Positions 37,105 through 49,978 of a stretch of DNA of 64,000 bases are shown one piece after another; position 1 is the stretch's first letter; each line of letters starts with the position of its first letter. A program made the position numbers and the translations under genes. The DNA comes from Zygnema circumcarinatum. Lineage: Eukaryota; Streptophyta; Zygnematophyceae; Zygnematales; Zygnemataceae. The DNA lies in NCBI GenBank assembly GCA_037447605.1, contig CM074813.1:1310097-1374096 (forward strand). Direction: 5' to 3'. The notes beneath the pieces were generated by a model. That model was not told the origin of the DNA, did not search any database, and worked only from the letters and a program-made list of their open reading frames with translations.

Positions 37105-40100
37105 ATGGATACTGCCAAGCGAAGGTTTCCAGGATCGTCTCCACCACCTGCGAAGCGTGTCAACGATGGAGGAGTGAAAGGGCCGATTGGAGGGTATGGA
37201 GGCCCTGATTTGGACGAAGATGTGGAAGAGGAAGAGGAGCTTTACGACGAAGATGTGTATTATGAAAATGCGCTGTTGCGCGGGGTAGAAGCTGACAGTC
37301 TGGGTATCGAATCTGTCGCGAAGACACTCCAGAATTGGAGTAGACCCCCGGTGGAAGAATTTGACTATGCAACGACGCCAATAGGTGATGTCCTTTTCGA
37401 ACGAAACAGAAACAGGGTGTAAATCTAATTTGGCCATTCTTCGAATTCAGAACGTCTACAGAGAAAGATGAGGTGGATGACGCAAAGCTAAATAGTAGTA
37501 TACTATAGTTTTAGCTTAAGCTGCAAGAACGTAAAATCAAACGTAAAATTTGACCATCACGAGAAGCAGCTAGAAACACTGATCAATTTGGCCGAGCCAT
37601 TTTGAACGATACCAAACCACTCCTTCTCACTGGGACCTGCATGCCATCACCTCCGAATAAAAGACATACCTTGTCTACAGAGGCAGCAACTTAAATTTAT
37701 ATGATTTTGAAGGTCAAGCTGTTTGAGCTTTAGTACAAATGTTTGAAAGAACACCGATCAGATGGATAAGCTAGAGCTAAGCTACGTCTAGGCAAATTCA
37801 TTTGAACAAGACTATCTAGCAGTTTGAATTCACGTTCTCAGCAAAGCATATACCTTTTGTGAAAGTTTTAGTTTTCGCCAATCGGCTTAAGCAAGTAAGC
37901 TTGCTGCTTTCTTGCGCAACAAACATGTGGGAAGCGTGGTTCGAGTCTTTGATGCGGCCTTTGGTTGGAGAAGTAGTAGCAGATGGACTGCAGCTCTCCA
38001 GTTTGTCGCTGGTGGTGGCACCCGTGACTCATATACATGCACCATAGTCACGCCCGAAAGCAAAACATGAGGGATGTTTTTGATATTGACGGCCACAAAT
38101 TGGAAGTCATGTGGGTCACTTGCATTACAGCCATCGTGGTTTGGTCCATTCTACTGAGCAGAGCCAGCATATGAGCGCAGCTTTGGATGAGCAAACGACT
38201 TCAAAAGCACTATTTCCTGTGAAGAAGATTTCTTATGGGGTTGGCTGAATGAAGAATCTGCATTGTTCCATAGAGCGGCTGTTTGTCTTGCTTGAGTAAT
38301 GACCCTGGTTTCTAAAACTGGCCGTAAATAAGAGCACACGATCAAGGAAAGGAGCAGTCAGAAGGAAAAAGCAGGCTTGTGGCTCCGCCTAAACCAGCAC
38401 TTTTGTTTTGTTCATGGTTGTCGTTTGCAGTTTTCCAGCAACTGGAAATTGACTATGTAATCGGGAAGAGCTCCAATTTGCTTCCAAAGAGAACAACCCC
38501 TTCTGCTATTCTGCGCATCTTTGGTGTGACAGAAAAAGGTGCGCACCTTGCAGCAAGGATGTAAAGAGTTTAGGAATTTGACCAACCATAAGACTGCCGT
38601 GTAGCTTTTCCATTCGCGTTTGCATAGTCCTTGTTGCCTAAGTGAACGAGTTAGTGCCTGTCATGGTGGGACATAATCATTCCATGTGATGTTGATAAGT
38701 TCATAAGATGATACCTGTTATATTGAGGCAGACCTGTGAAGGGTAATAGGATTAGATGTTTGTGCATGCGTGTTGATGTGCATTTTGGACGATTGATTGC
38801 CGTAGTGCTTGTCCATAGTACGGAACAATTCAATCAACTCGGAATGATCAGCTCAAAATTTTGAAGTAGAATACATGTTAACAAACTCGATTGCTTTGTT
38901 CTCAGCATGACGGAGCACAAATTATTTGCTAACAAGTGTGCTCATTTTTTCCTTGTCAAGCTCCTAGTCATCACTGTGTATCGCTAAGGTGCGCATGCAC
39001 GGTGCACGATGAGTGAATGTTATTAAACACATGACGACTCTGCTATGTACACCTTTTGCGTCACCTCGTTCATGCAATTTTTTTTTCTGATAGTTTCCAG
39101 CACAAACCGGATATTGGAGCAGGAAATAGCGTCTGCGTGCTAGTGCATGGATTTGAACCATACTTCTATGTTCGAGCTCCTGCTTACTGCAACCCTGATG
39201 ATGTGGACACGTTTCGCCGTGCACTCGAGGTATGCTTCTGGGCTTCATAGCCAGCGTGCCTTTTTGTTATCTATTATCATTGGTCGCAAGAAAATAAAGA
39301 CAGCCTGCGTTTACTCTCGCCGTACTTTCTATGTAGTTTATCTGTACGGTGAAAGAATTAAAGTTAAAGGACACCTTGTCATGTGGGGAAGGCTCTGTAC
39401 AGGCGGCTATGAGTCAGGCTTCGAAGGGACAAAACAATGGAAAATTTGTTACAAATGTGGAGCTTGTGGATCGCCAGAGTGTCATGAATTATCAAGCTGA
39501 AAAAACTGCTAACTTCTTCAAAATCACCATGGCCCTGCCATCAATGGTCGCTACTTGCCGAGGTTGGCTCCTCACTTTCTGCATTCATTGGCTACATTGG
39601 CATCCAGCGGCGCTGTTTGGTCAATTTGCACAAGATGGACGTATGTTTGCAGTGGACAAAGATGAGGTGGATAACACAGCAGGCTCAACAGTTGCTTGGT
39701 TTTTATTCTTAGGAAGTAAGTAGTAGGAACTACTAATTAAGTAGGAACTAGGCCAAGCTGGAAGAAGTGGAAGGAGAATGAAAGGGAGTGGACGATTGCA
39801 CAATGCTGATAGTGGCTCATAAGACCACCTGATTAAGGTTATAGTTGACAGGAGTCGGGATTGAGAATATCCTGGCTGCTGGATGCTTTATTCGCAGGTA
39901 TTTTGGAGAGAGGTTTTCCCTGGGGTAACCACATGGGCATTCCACAAGTTACCTATGAGAGCAATGTGGTATTCGCTCTGCGGTTTATGATTGATAACAG
40001 TATTTCTGGCGGCAACTGGATAGAGCTCCCTCCGGGATCATATAGCCGTCCAGAAAAGCCCATTTCGTGGTGTCAGCTGGAATTCGACATCTTGTATCCC

Positions 40101-43100
40101 CTCCGACCTTTCCTTGGAATCTAACAATCACTTACCATTGAAGCCTTACGCGTCCATGTTAAAAGGGAGTCCATCACGCTTTTGTTCGTGGCATGCCATC
40201 ATAAGAGTCCAGAAATTGTATGCATAATCGACATATAGGTGGCAAAGAGCAGATGCAAGGTGTTTCAACTGTACGTGGTCTGTTGCAGTGAGAATATAGA
40301 AGGCGTAAAATTACAGCCGCACTATGATCCGAGAATGTTGACTGTTGTTGTTGTACTCATACTACCGCTGTATAACAGGATTGCTTTGCATGGATGAATA
40401 TCAGTTTAAGCTTCAAAGGTTCTGTTTCCTTGACGGTTGAGGTAAGGTGGCACAAACTTGTGAGCCATCCAGCCACCGGTCAGTGGTCGAGAATGGCTCC
40501 TTTTCGTATTCTCAGTTTTGACATTGAGTGTTCGGGGCGGAAAGGGCATTTCCCTGAGCCTGACAAGGACCCCGTAATCCAAGTGAGCACCCCGTTCCTC
40601 AACATTTTGGACCTTGGCGATAGGGGTCTTGTTATAAATGAGCGAAGTGGAGTGGACGGGGACAATAACAACAATTGTCGGACCAATTTATTGTGCGGAT
40701 TGTGGGCCTTGGACGGTGCAGATTGCAAACCTGGTGACACTACAAGGAGAAAGTCGGCCTCTGTTAAGGAATGTCATGACGCTTGGGAGCTGCGCATCCA
40801 TTACAGGCGCAGACATTTTGTCGTTTGAGAAGGAGGAGGAGGTGCTACTGGCCTGGCGGGTAATGCTGCTCTATCGCTTTTCTTTGGTTAGCAGGCAGGT
40901 TTACAACTGTGTTAGTATTGGAGATTTCTTTCCATTAAAAGAAGAAGGGCAAGGTTAGTGACGGCTTGCAAAGCCATCTACTCCAAGCCATGTTGGATTT
41001 TCCATGTCACGATGAGTTTCTCTCTGAAGCTACTTACACAGTCTGCTTCGACAAATAGAGATGATACAGGTTGTCTTTTCATATCACCACTATCCTGGGA
41101 TCTACAAAAAGTTGGCGAGCAACAGCCACTCAAAGGTTGTATGTCTCCATCTTAAACGACGAATTTCATGGATCATGGTGCAGGACTTCGTGCAAAAGGT
41201 GGACCCAGACATAATAATCGGTTATAATATTTGCAAGTTTGATCTGCCATATCTCATAGAGGTACGCCAAGGTGCAGGTCGACTTGTCTTGCTTGATTGT
41301 CAGTCGATAAACACAGCAAACCGGTTCTTGTGTTTGAGGTGTGCTTTCAAGTGAAAGCCGGCCTTGGAAACCTGAAGACTTTGGTATAGTTTGTTGATTT
41401 AAATTTTCAATCGAGGGCAGTTCACTTAAAGTTTTTATCGTGCGCTTGCCTTCCAAAATTGCCTTTCGGAGGAAGAAAAAAAAAGAAAGAAAGTAAGAAA
41501 GGAAAGACAGGAGGAGAAACGTCGATCATGTGTACGATTTGTTCTAAGTTTGTGAGCACGGCATTCACAAATAGCGCGAGTGTGATTATTTAATGTGGCA
41601 GAGGGCAGAAACGCTCAAGATTGCAGCATTTAAGCTGCTTGGAAGGATACGCGGAAGCGCTTTGCGAATGCGCGACCAGAAATTTTCTTCAAGGTGCGAT
41701 GCAGGCCATTAGCTGCACCGAGAGATGGATAAACCTTCTCATAGAGTTGATGCAGCTCTGCCTGCATCCATTTGGGAAGGCACTGGTGTCGGCTCAGCTG
41801 CAAGGAAATCTTGGGTCTGCTTCAAAAAGGAGATCAAAGACCTAAATGCGAGGGGGCAGGGGCTTGTAGTTGCTTTGACTAAATAGTGCTTCACATCACA
41901 TGTATGCTGTAGGAGTAAGCTTGGCAAAATCTTAATACGGAGGCATGTGTCAAACGCGGATTGGAGTCTCCTTAAGAGTGTGCCAGTTGGCCTGAAATGC
42001 AACTTGGGTTGGTTTTATGTGCTTGCCGGAGCATCCCAGGCAGTACGGCGTACGCGAAAGCAAAGAGGTGACCATAGAAGGACGGGTGCAGTTGGACTTG
42101 CTGCAGGCCATTCAGCGCGACTACAAGCTTTCGTCTTACTCTCTCAACTCTGTCTCCGCGCATTTCCTGAAAGAGCAGGTGCCGCTTTCCTGAAGTTCTC
42201 GCATTCAGCTTGTACAGATGTGTGTCTGAGATTAGGGAGCATCCGTTTATCGGAGAGTGAGCAAAGAGCTTTTGCATGAGTTCTTTCCTTGTCATGGTAG
42301 TGTAAGTTCTTTGGTGCTACAGGCATTCTTTATTGATTGAGCACTTACTTGGACACTTCAGAGCGCAGCTTGAAGATACAGCAGGTGTAAAGACACAATG
42401 AGGATGAGTTTCCTATACTGCTTGTCACGGCTTGAAGTGATTTTATGACGTTTCCCGAGCTTGTCAGTGGTGATTCACATAACTTTTCCAGCCTTTGCCA
42501 GGACCCATTCTTTCTGGCTGGTAATGAGAAAGAGTACTTCCGCGGAGGTTGGAGCAGAAGGAGGACGTGCACCACTCCATCATTTCAGACCTTCAGAGGG
42601 GCTCTGCTGAAACACGGCGTCGCCTTGCTGTCTACTGCCTCAAGGTGTGCTTTTCCCCTTACATCCTTTCACACTTCTTTCGTTATGTTCATAGTTCCCC
42701 TTTCAGTTTTAGGACCTGTATCTGGAAGCAGTGTTCTCAGCTTCGTTCGGTGAGGTCATGAATCTCAGAAGCGGTAGACCCCTCCACACTACTTATTACC
42801 TTTCATTAGGCCGCTTGAACGAGGATTTGCAATGAAAGTTTTTCTGCTTGGTTTGGGCAGGACGCCTATCTCCCGCAGCGTCTTCTTGACAAGCTGAAGT
42901 ACGTCTTCAATTATGTGGAAATGGCACGCGTGACAGGTGTTCCGATCGCCTTCCTCCTTGCCCGAGGCCAAAGCATCAAGGTATTAGCTCATGAAATATT
43001 GCGTAGAACGCAGGAGCGGCGTCTTGGTTGAGAAACCTTCCAAGCACTTTATGGTTTGACAAGTTTAGCCTTTGGTGTAGTGTAAGTGCACTCGCTGGAA

Positions 43101-46100
43101 ATCAGGTGAAGGATCATTAGAGCGGTCCTTTCAGCCAAAAGGGGAGGATGTCCGCTGGTAGGGATTAGATGGTGGACTGGATTAATTGCTGGAGGCACAT
43201 GCATGCGAGCAGGTGCTCTCTCAAATTCTGAGGAAGGCTCGGCAACGCAATCTGCTCATCCCCAATCTTAAAGTGCAGGGCGGTCCTGCAGAAACGTATG
43301 AAGGTGCAACGGTATGGAGCCAAATCTGGGACCCCGTATGCTTGAGGGACGTTTTTTGTACTCTTTGGTGAAGGTTGAAGGTTATTTTAGCTCTCCTTGC
43401 TGCTTCTGTTGAAGTAGAGGTAAGATGGGTGGTGGGTGTTACAACGCAGGTGCTTGAGCCAAAGCAGGGATACTACGAAAAGCCCGTTGCAACTCTAGAC
43501 TTCGCCTCCCTGTACCCCTCCATCATGATGGCGCATAACCTTTGCTACTGCACTCTGGTAAGACCCTTTTGTTTATTTCTACGCAGCACGTTTCTTCCTC
43601 TGTGGCTGCAGGCTTGTCCTATCTTCCTGTATGAATCTTTGCGTGCATCCTGAAGGAGAACCTCTCTTGTTTGTTAAATTTTCTAATTTCATCCCAATTT
43701 GTGCCTGCTTCTGCAACTGCATGCAGGTGCCACGTGAGCAAGTGAACAGTTTGCCCCCCGATTGCGTCAGCCGGACTCCGACCGGAGATGTGTTTGTAAA
43801 GCCGTCTGTGACCAAGGTTGTGGCTCAATGCTGTCTTTTCTTAATTCATTTTTCTAAAATTAGAGTGTACAAGTTTAAGTGTGCCGGCTTTTTGTTTGAC
43901 TGGCATTTTCACTCTCGCCATGCGGCTCTTTTGTGCTTTTGGCTGAATTGAGGAGTGATGAGGCGGACTCTGATCACATGTGCTGCTGCATTGGCCATTC
44001 TCTAGGGCATTCTCCCGGAGATATTGGAAGAGTTGTTGGGCGCAAGAAAAAGAGCGAAAGCGGACCTCAAGGTGCCATGCTTCGCATTCACCTCCGCCTA
44101 TTTGTGCTTGAAAGAATTTGAACTACAATTGCAGTAACCGAATATGTTGCAAAAATTTAACTTCCATTGAATTGGGAACAAGTGATCTTGATAAATCATC
44201 ACTCCCACCCGTCCATTCCTCAAAAGTGATGAAACTATGCAAGTTTTGCTGTGATCTCCCCTCCCCCCTCCCCCCTCCCCCCCCCCCCAAAAACCCTTGG
44301 AAAGTCAAGTCGTTATCAAGGAAGGGCGTTATTCGGTTGCAGTGAATGAATGACACGAGCATCCCTGGCTGACCTTTTTTCTTTTCTTTTCTCGTTGTTG
44401 CGAGGATGATTGTGCAATTCAGGCGGCGACGGATCCCTTTGAGAAGGCAGTGCTGGATGGTCGCCAGCTGGCACTCAAGGTCAGTGCTTTAGCCTTGTAG
44501 ACTCGGTCCTAGTGAGGTCTCTTTCAAGCGTTTTGCTAGGGTTTTCAGCTTAGCTTAGATATGGCAAAAACTGGAAAGGTATTGTTCGAGATGTGGATTG
44601 GGAGAATCTCTCTATGACACCATCAGCCACTCGGTTTTCATAAATTCTTTTGTTCGAATGGGTGAATTTTGTGCAATCCTTTGTCAATTTGTCGATAAAT
44701 ACAGCCCAGGTTGTTCTCGTGATATTCTGATTCGGTTTTAGACGTTGGACGTATTGTATGGCGTTTGGCTCATTTTTAAGGCTTCAAAGTTTTTAAGCCC
44801 GTCCATGGCTGCTTGGAGGGCTGAGCAGATGAGTGCCAACTCTGTGTATGGCTTTACGGGAGCAACGGTGGGGGCTCTGCCCTGCTTGGAAATCTCCTCC
44901 AGTGTGACCGGCTATGGTGGGACTCTGCTGCCAAAGTCCGGGGGGGTAACTAGACTGCTTTGTTGCGGGACAATGTTGACTCACTTTGACTATCCTTGAA
45001 AGGACTTAGTGGCCAGGGTTAGCCAAGTGATTGAGGCGGGAGAATCACTGCGTCATCATGCTAGCATGTACACATATGTGCGGCTTGAATACTTGTTTAA
45101 GATGTATGGGAGTCATACGTTGGATATTGGAAAGATGAATGGGGCCTGAGCTGTGCTGCGTTACGTGTTGCAGGGCGAGAGATGATAGAGCTGACGAGGC
45201 AGAAGGTGTTGGAGACATACAACATGAAGAACGGCTACTTACAGGATGCCGATGTAAGTTCGTCATATCCTTGAGCTGAAATTTGCTGATACGATGTTGC
45301 GCATTTTAAAACCCTGTCATCAAGAGATTCGCTCCTTTTTTTGAACTCTATCAGTAAGGTAGGCTACAAAATTTTGGGTTTCCTGCTTCTCCCTCGCTGC
45401 ACTCCAGAAAGCTTTCCTCCAGCTCCCAGCAATTTAATTAATAGCTATTGAAATTGTCAATCTGACAGAGGACGACTTTCGGTTCTTGAGTTGTCAGGTT
45501 GTATATGGTGATACGGACTCTGTGATGGTGAACTTTGGAGTGGAGGGTGTGGACGAAGCGATGAAGTTGGGGCAGGAGGCAGCTGAGCTCATCAGTTCCA
45601 CCTTTCCAAAGGCAGGGCCCGTCATCATTCTCTTTTCACTGCTCACCTCTAACCTGGGGGGGTCTGAGCACTCCCACCTGTACGACTTAAGAAGGTGAAG
45701 CCTTTCATGTTAGCTCGTGAAGCCGCTGACATTCAATTTTTATCTGGTGGTTGTCTTGGTTGTGGGCAGCCAATCAAGCTGGAATTTGAGAAGGTGTATT
45801 TCCCATACCTGCTTATCAGCAAGAAAAGATACGCAGGATTGCTCTGGACAAGCCCTGCGAAGTATGATAAGATGGATACCAAAGGTAGGCCTTTTCAAAC
45901 AGTCGCACGTGCTCCCTGATGCAACAGGGATGTGGTTTGCATTTTTCATAAACGTCAGTGACCTTCCTCTTTTGTTCATGACTGATTTATCGCCAATCGC
46001 ACAGCTGCAATCAGAGAGCATTAGCTTAGCCCTGCACTGAGAGCTGCTTAGAAGACTCTCCCTCAGCTGAGGCATGGTTGTCTGTGGCAGGTATTGAGAC

Positions 46101-48643
46101 GGTGAGGAGAGATAACTGCCTGTTGGTGAAGAACCTAGTAACGGAGTGTCTGCGTCTTATTCTTGTGGAGAGAAATGTCCCCGAAGCTGTCTCGTATGTG
46201 AAGGGCACCATTGCCGATCTCCTCATGAACCGCGTTGACCTCTCGCTGCTTGTTATCACCAAGGTGAGGAGTCTCCTCATTAGGTTAAGTGCCGGTGAGA
46301 GCTTTGAATGTTGGAGTGTGAGCTTATGGGGTGTTGGAGGATTGGATTTCAGCCAAACACTTCAGCCGTATCCTTTTTGGCACTAACTTTGGAAGTAACA
46401 AACTTGTTTTCTAATGTTCAGAACTAGAAGAGATTGATAATCCTACATGTCGCATATTTAGCCGACGCTTTTGCCTCCACAGTGAGGGAAGCAATAGGCA
46501 CTGCCAGAGTTTCTCTTTCGGGCGTTGAAATGCTGAACTCCATTCCCACCCGTTGGTGCCGGCAGGGATTATCAAAAACAGGTGATGATTATGCGGTGAA
46601 AGCTGCCCACGTGGAACTGGCTGAACGCATGCGCAAGGTGAGTCGTTAGGGCTCTCCAGTGTGCGCGTGGATGCTTTCAGACACGCACAACTGAGAAAGG
46701 GGCTTTCGTAGATACTACTTGGAGACCAAATCTTGCTATTTCACTAGAGGCACGTATGACCTTATGCATTCTTTTGTTAGCTACTTTCTTTTCAATATAT
46801 GTAAGGGCCCCTGTTTGAGAAGGAGAGTGTGTCCGGAGTTGGGGTTATGGAGGGAATTTTCTCACATGGGCAAAGAAAGGGAAACGAGGTTTCAGCGAGA
46901 TGCAGCCACTGCACCAGGAATTGGCGACCGAGTGCCTTACGTCATCGTCAAGGCAAGCAAAGGAGCCAAGGTGATTCCTTCTTTTCCATCCCTCGTACTG
47001 AGAGGAGGCCGGTAGCAGCTTTACTTTGTATATATTCAATTCGAGTGCCAACCTTCGATGTCCAGACTAAGGCCCGTTTTGTGCCTGGTCTATGTATGCC
47101 TGACTAAGCAACTGGCATTCAATTCGAGCTGCTCCGTACATCCATGGAACAACCTCCTTAACCACAACTTCCTAAGAATTGTAGCCAACGCCTCGTTCAT
47201 GCATTGGCCCGAATTGATCAAGGCAAAAGTGCTTCGTATCAATTTCTTGTTTATATTTTGAGGCCTGGTAGGCGTATGAGAAGTCGGAAGACCCTATCCA
47301 TGTTTTGGAGCATAACATCCCCATCGATCCTCAGTATTACCTGGAAAATCAGCTCAGCAAGGTCAGTGCTTCCTCTTGACGGCGCGTTGGGAGGGAAAGG
47401 GGGTCGCTCAGAATGGAAACTGGGCAGCAAGAAGGGTTGTTATGTACATCGTCCCCCCATCTGGGATTGCTTGTGTGCAAGCCAAATAGAATACTTTTCT
47501 CCGTTTACTCTATGGATATGGGGGGTGGTGCGAGGAAGGTAAGGAGCTTTCTTCATGAATTACAGAGTTATGAAGTAAGTGTTGTTTATGCACTTGAGTG
47601 CATGCTGGGGAATGGGATACAGCCTCTTCTGAGAATATTCGACCCCATATTGAAGAACGCTGCAAAGGAGCTCCTCCAGGGAAACCACACGCGTGCTGTG
47701 TCCATTTCAACGCCAACCGCAGGAGGGATTATGAAGTTTGCAAAAGTGAAGCTTTCCTGCCTCGGTTGCAAAACACCTCTTAGGTGAGACTGGGCCTCCT
47801 TTGTGCACCGCTTGTGCTTTCGGTGGTTCAGGGAAAGTAATGGTGGATGGATTTCATGGAGTAAAAGGGGTATATCAATATATTTGTCTTTTTTCTCCTT
47901 TTTGAGGGACCCGAGGGCCGGTGGGTGGGTGGGGGGGTGGGAGATGTTTGGGCTAGGCCTCTTAAAATTCTGATATGCATGTGATGTGGGGGGGCACAGT
48001 GAAAAGGACTCCACGTTGTGCAAGCATTGTCGAAGCCGAGAAAGTGAAATCTACCAGAAGACCATCGCCAGTGGTGAGTGCTGCCGCCTCCTGGAGATGG
48101 CAGACATTCACTCACTCACTCTCACTCTACATGTGCTCTTTTCTAGTTGCTGAGAACCGCGAAGGTGCTCATCTAAACGGCCAGGTTTGGCCCCTTGTTT
48201 GGTTGTTTTCTAATGCCGTTGATTGGTTCTCCACATTTGCAAAGTTTGGGTCCACATTGGCAAGTTCATATTTTTCTCTGCCAGACCCTGACACTAACCC
48301 TAACCCTAACCCTAACTCCATCCGCACCATCTGCTGCAGTGAGGGAGGTGGAGCAGCAGTTCAGCCGCCTGTGGACGCAGTGCCAGAGATGTCAGGGCAG
48401 TCTGCATCAGGAAGTTCTATGTACCAGGTGCGTGGCCCTATTGAGGCGACATATGGCACGAGGACTAAAGAGCAAGAATGCATCGTAGTGTGCTTAAGGA
48501 GTGAATTTCCTCACTGTGAGGCTGACATGGGGTCACTGCTGGGTCTGACTGGCAGTCGGGATTGTCCCATATTCTACCGGAGACGGAAGGCACAGAAAGA
48601 TCTCACGGAAGCAGAGGCGCAACTAGAGAGGTTTCAGTTTTGA
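37105..48643 (+). CDS. POLD1: DNA polymerase delta catalytic subunit, 29 exons
   Basis: Family B replicative polymerase with 3'-5' proofreading, in the nucleus. Exons: 37105-37384, 38431-38538, 39123-39229, 39403-39562, 39898-40093, 40447-40582, 40722-40859, 41184-41261, 41602-41693, 42040-42178, 42558-42644, 42861-42980, 43213-43311, 43450-43557, 43727-43816, 44006-44071, 44423-44479, 44829-44916, 45174-45253, 45498-45611, 45770-45884, 46091-46263, 46566-46637, 46896-46970, 47272-47361, 47623-47783, 48000-48073, 48340-48427, 48556-48643; all phases agree, giving 1092 residues, near the usual length. Exonuclease motifs: [31 protein letters not shown]. Polymerase motifs: [39 protein letters not shown]. 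The C-terminus has CysA (CLGC ... CKHC) and CysB (CQRC ... C-x4-C), the latter an iron-sulfur site in the family. The N-terminus is acidic after a basic KRR patch. The exon 5/6 border is the least sure; the exon 20 donor is GC rather than GT. Confidence 0.97.
44257..44289 (+). repeat. C-rich tract with quadruplex/i-motif potential
   Basis: Four runs of six or more C separated by single T in intron 16 of the polymerase delta gene, so the transcript is C-rich and the template strand G-rich. Confidence 0.85.
48283..48318 (+). repeat. Telomere-like (CCCTAA)n in polymerase delta intron 27
   Basis: Two degenerate units, then three perfect CCCTAA units and a CCCTAACT end, about 20-55 bases before the exon 28 acceptor. 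The unit equals TTAGGG on the other strand, not the TTTAGGG of most land plants. It overlaps where the branch point should be, and CTAAC resembles a branch-site core. Confidence 0.8.
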
Positions 48644-49978
48644 AGGGCTTCTTTTGGGGAGGGGGGAGCGGTTCCAGCTCCAATTCGGTTCCGGTTTTGA
48701 AGCGCATCCAACGTTCGCCCTCATTGTATTGTGCATAGCTCGTTTTTGTCTTCGTGCGTTCATCCAATGTAGGCAGAGGTTTAGGTCTTGCGGCATTTGT
48801 TTATAAGTGCGCTTTATTTTGTTGTATGTAGAATCCTTCATACGGAAATTACCTGTGCGAAGTTAGGGCACGCCATTGGCTATAGAGGTCGATAAGCAGC
48901 GAAACCGTGCCTCGAGCAGTTCTCTTTTGTTAGCAGTCGGGTCTGCGAAACAGTGAACAGAAGAATCATGTAAACGCAGCTCAGCGGAGTCAGGTGGAAG
49001 CAGCTCCATCCTCACTTCTTGCTTTCGCTGTAAGCAGCGCTCATCCCCGTGCACAGTGCTTGTAATGCTTGGAGCATCCAATGTTGTGCGAAGGTGGTCA
49101 GTGTTGACGTTAACATTGGTGCATTCATTACAATCCCTCAATCGGCAGTAATCGAAAAGTTCTCAATCATACCGAGGCTGTACGTGCGCATTGCACTCCA
49201 CAAAGAAGCCTCCAATGCATCCCCGCGTTGCCGTCAGTGACCAGTGCAAGGAGATGCGCAGGGGATGCCGTGACAGGCGAAGGGGAAGGCGATGTGACAG
49301 GGGACTCCACCCACGTTCATGGATCCCCATCAACACATGACAGACATGGCTCCCATGTCGCAACTGGAAGCTGGGAAACTTTAGACGAATGCCGTCGGGG
49401 ACTTGACTTGACTTGACTTGAATTGACTTGACTTGGCGCCGTGGCCGTGCATACCAAACACCTTGATGGCTGTGACCAATGCTCGCCCTTCACTTGTTAT
49501 GACTAATGACCAATAACTAATGACTAGTCAACAATGACCATAGCGTCATTCCGCCACCTGCCAGGCAGCCGGGCAAGCGCCGCCGACACCTCCGGCCGCA
49601 ATGGCGGCCAGATGCAGTGCACCTGCCGACTGCGAGATCGGTCGGGCAGTTGGCCCGCTCGCTCCGCCAGCGTGGCGGCCGCCAGAAGGTGGCGCGCAAC
49701 TTTCGCGGATCAGGAGGGAAATATGTTTGCCTTTCAAAAGATCTATTTTGGGCACGGGTAGAAATTTTCGCCCAATCATAAGCATTCAAATTTCGAGGAC
49801 GGTCGTTTTCCTGACTGAAAACGACTGTTTTCCGCCTTAAAAAAGATAGTGTGCGGAATTTGGATGCGGGCGGCGGCCTTGTAAGGGGCTTGTTACTGCT
49901 CGCGGTGACTCCCTCTTCCACTCACTCTTTCCCTCTCGCTCTCGCTCTCTCGCGCTCCCACCGCGCCTTCCTCTCAGA
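48644..49978. other. Intergenic region between polymerase delta and sulfite oxidase
   Basis: The left part is the 3' flank of the polymerase gene. No coding exon is recognised. A TTGAC microsatellite lies at 49401-49434. From about 49540 to 49975 the DNA is GC-rich with a CT tract just before the sulfite oxidase ATG, probably its promoter and leader. Confidence 0.5.
49401..49434 (+). repeat. (ACTTG)n pentanucleotide microsatellite
   Basis: Seven ACTTG-type units in a row, one changed to AATTG. TTGAC is also the core of the plant W-box bound by WRKY factors, and the tract lies 545-580 bases upstream of the sulfite oxidase start. Confidence 0.85.
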
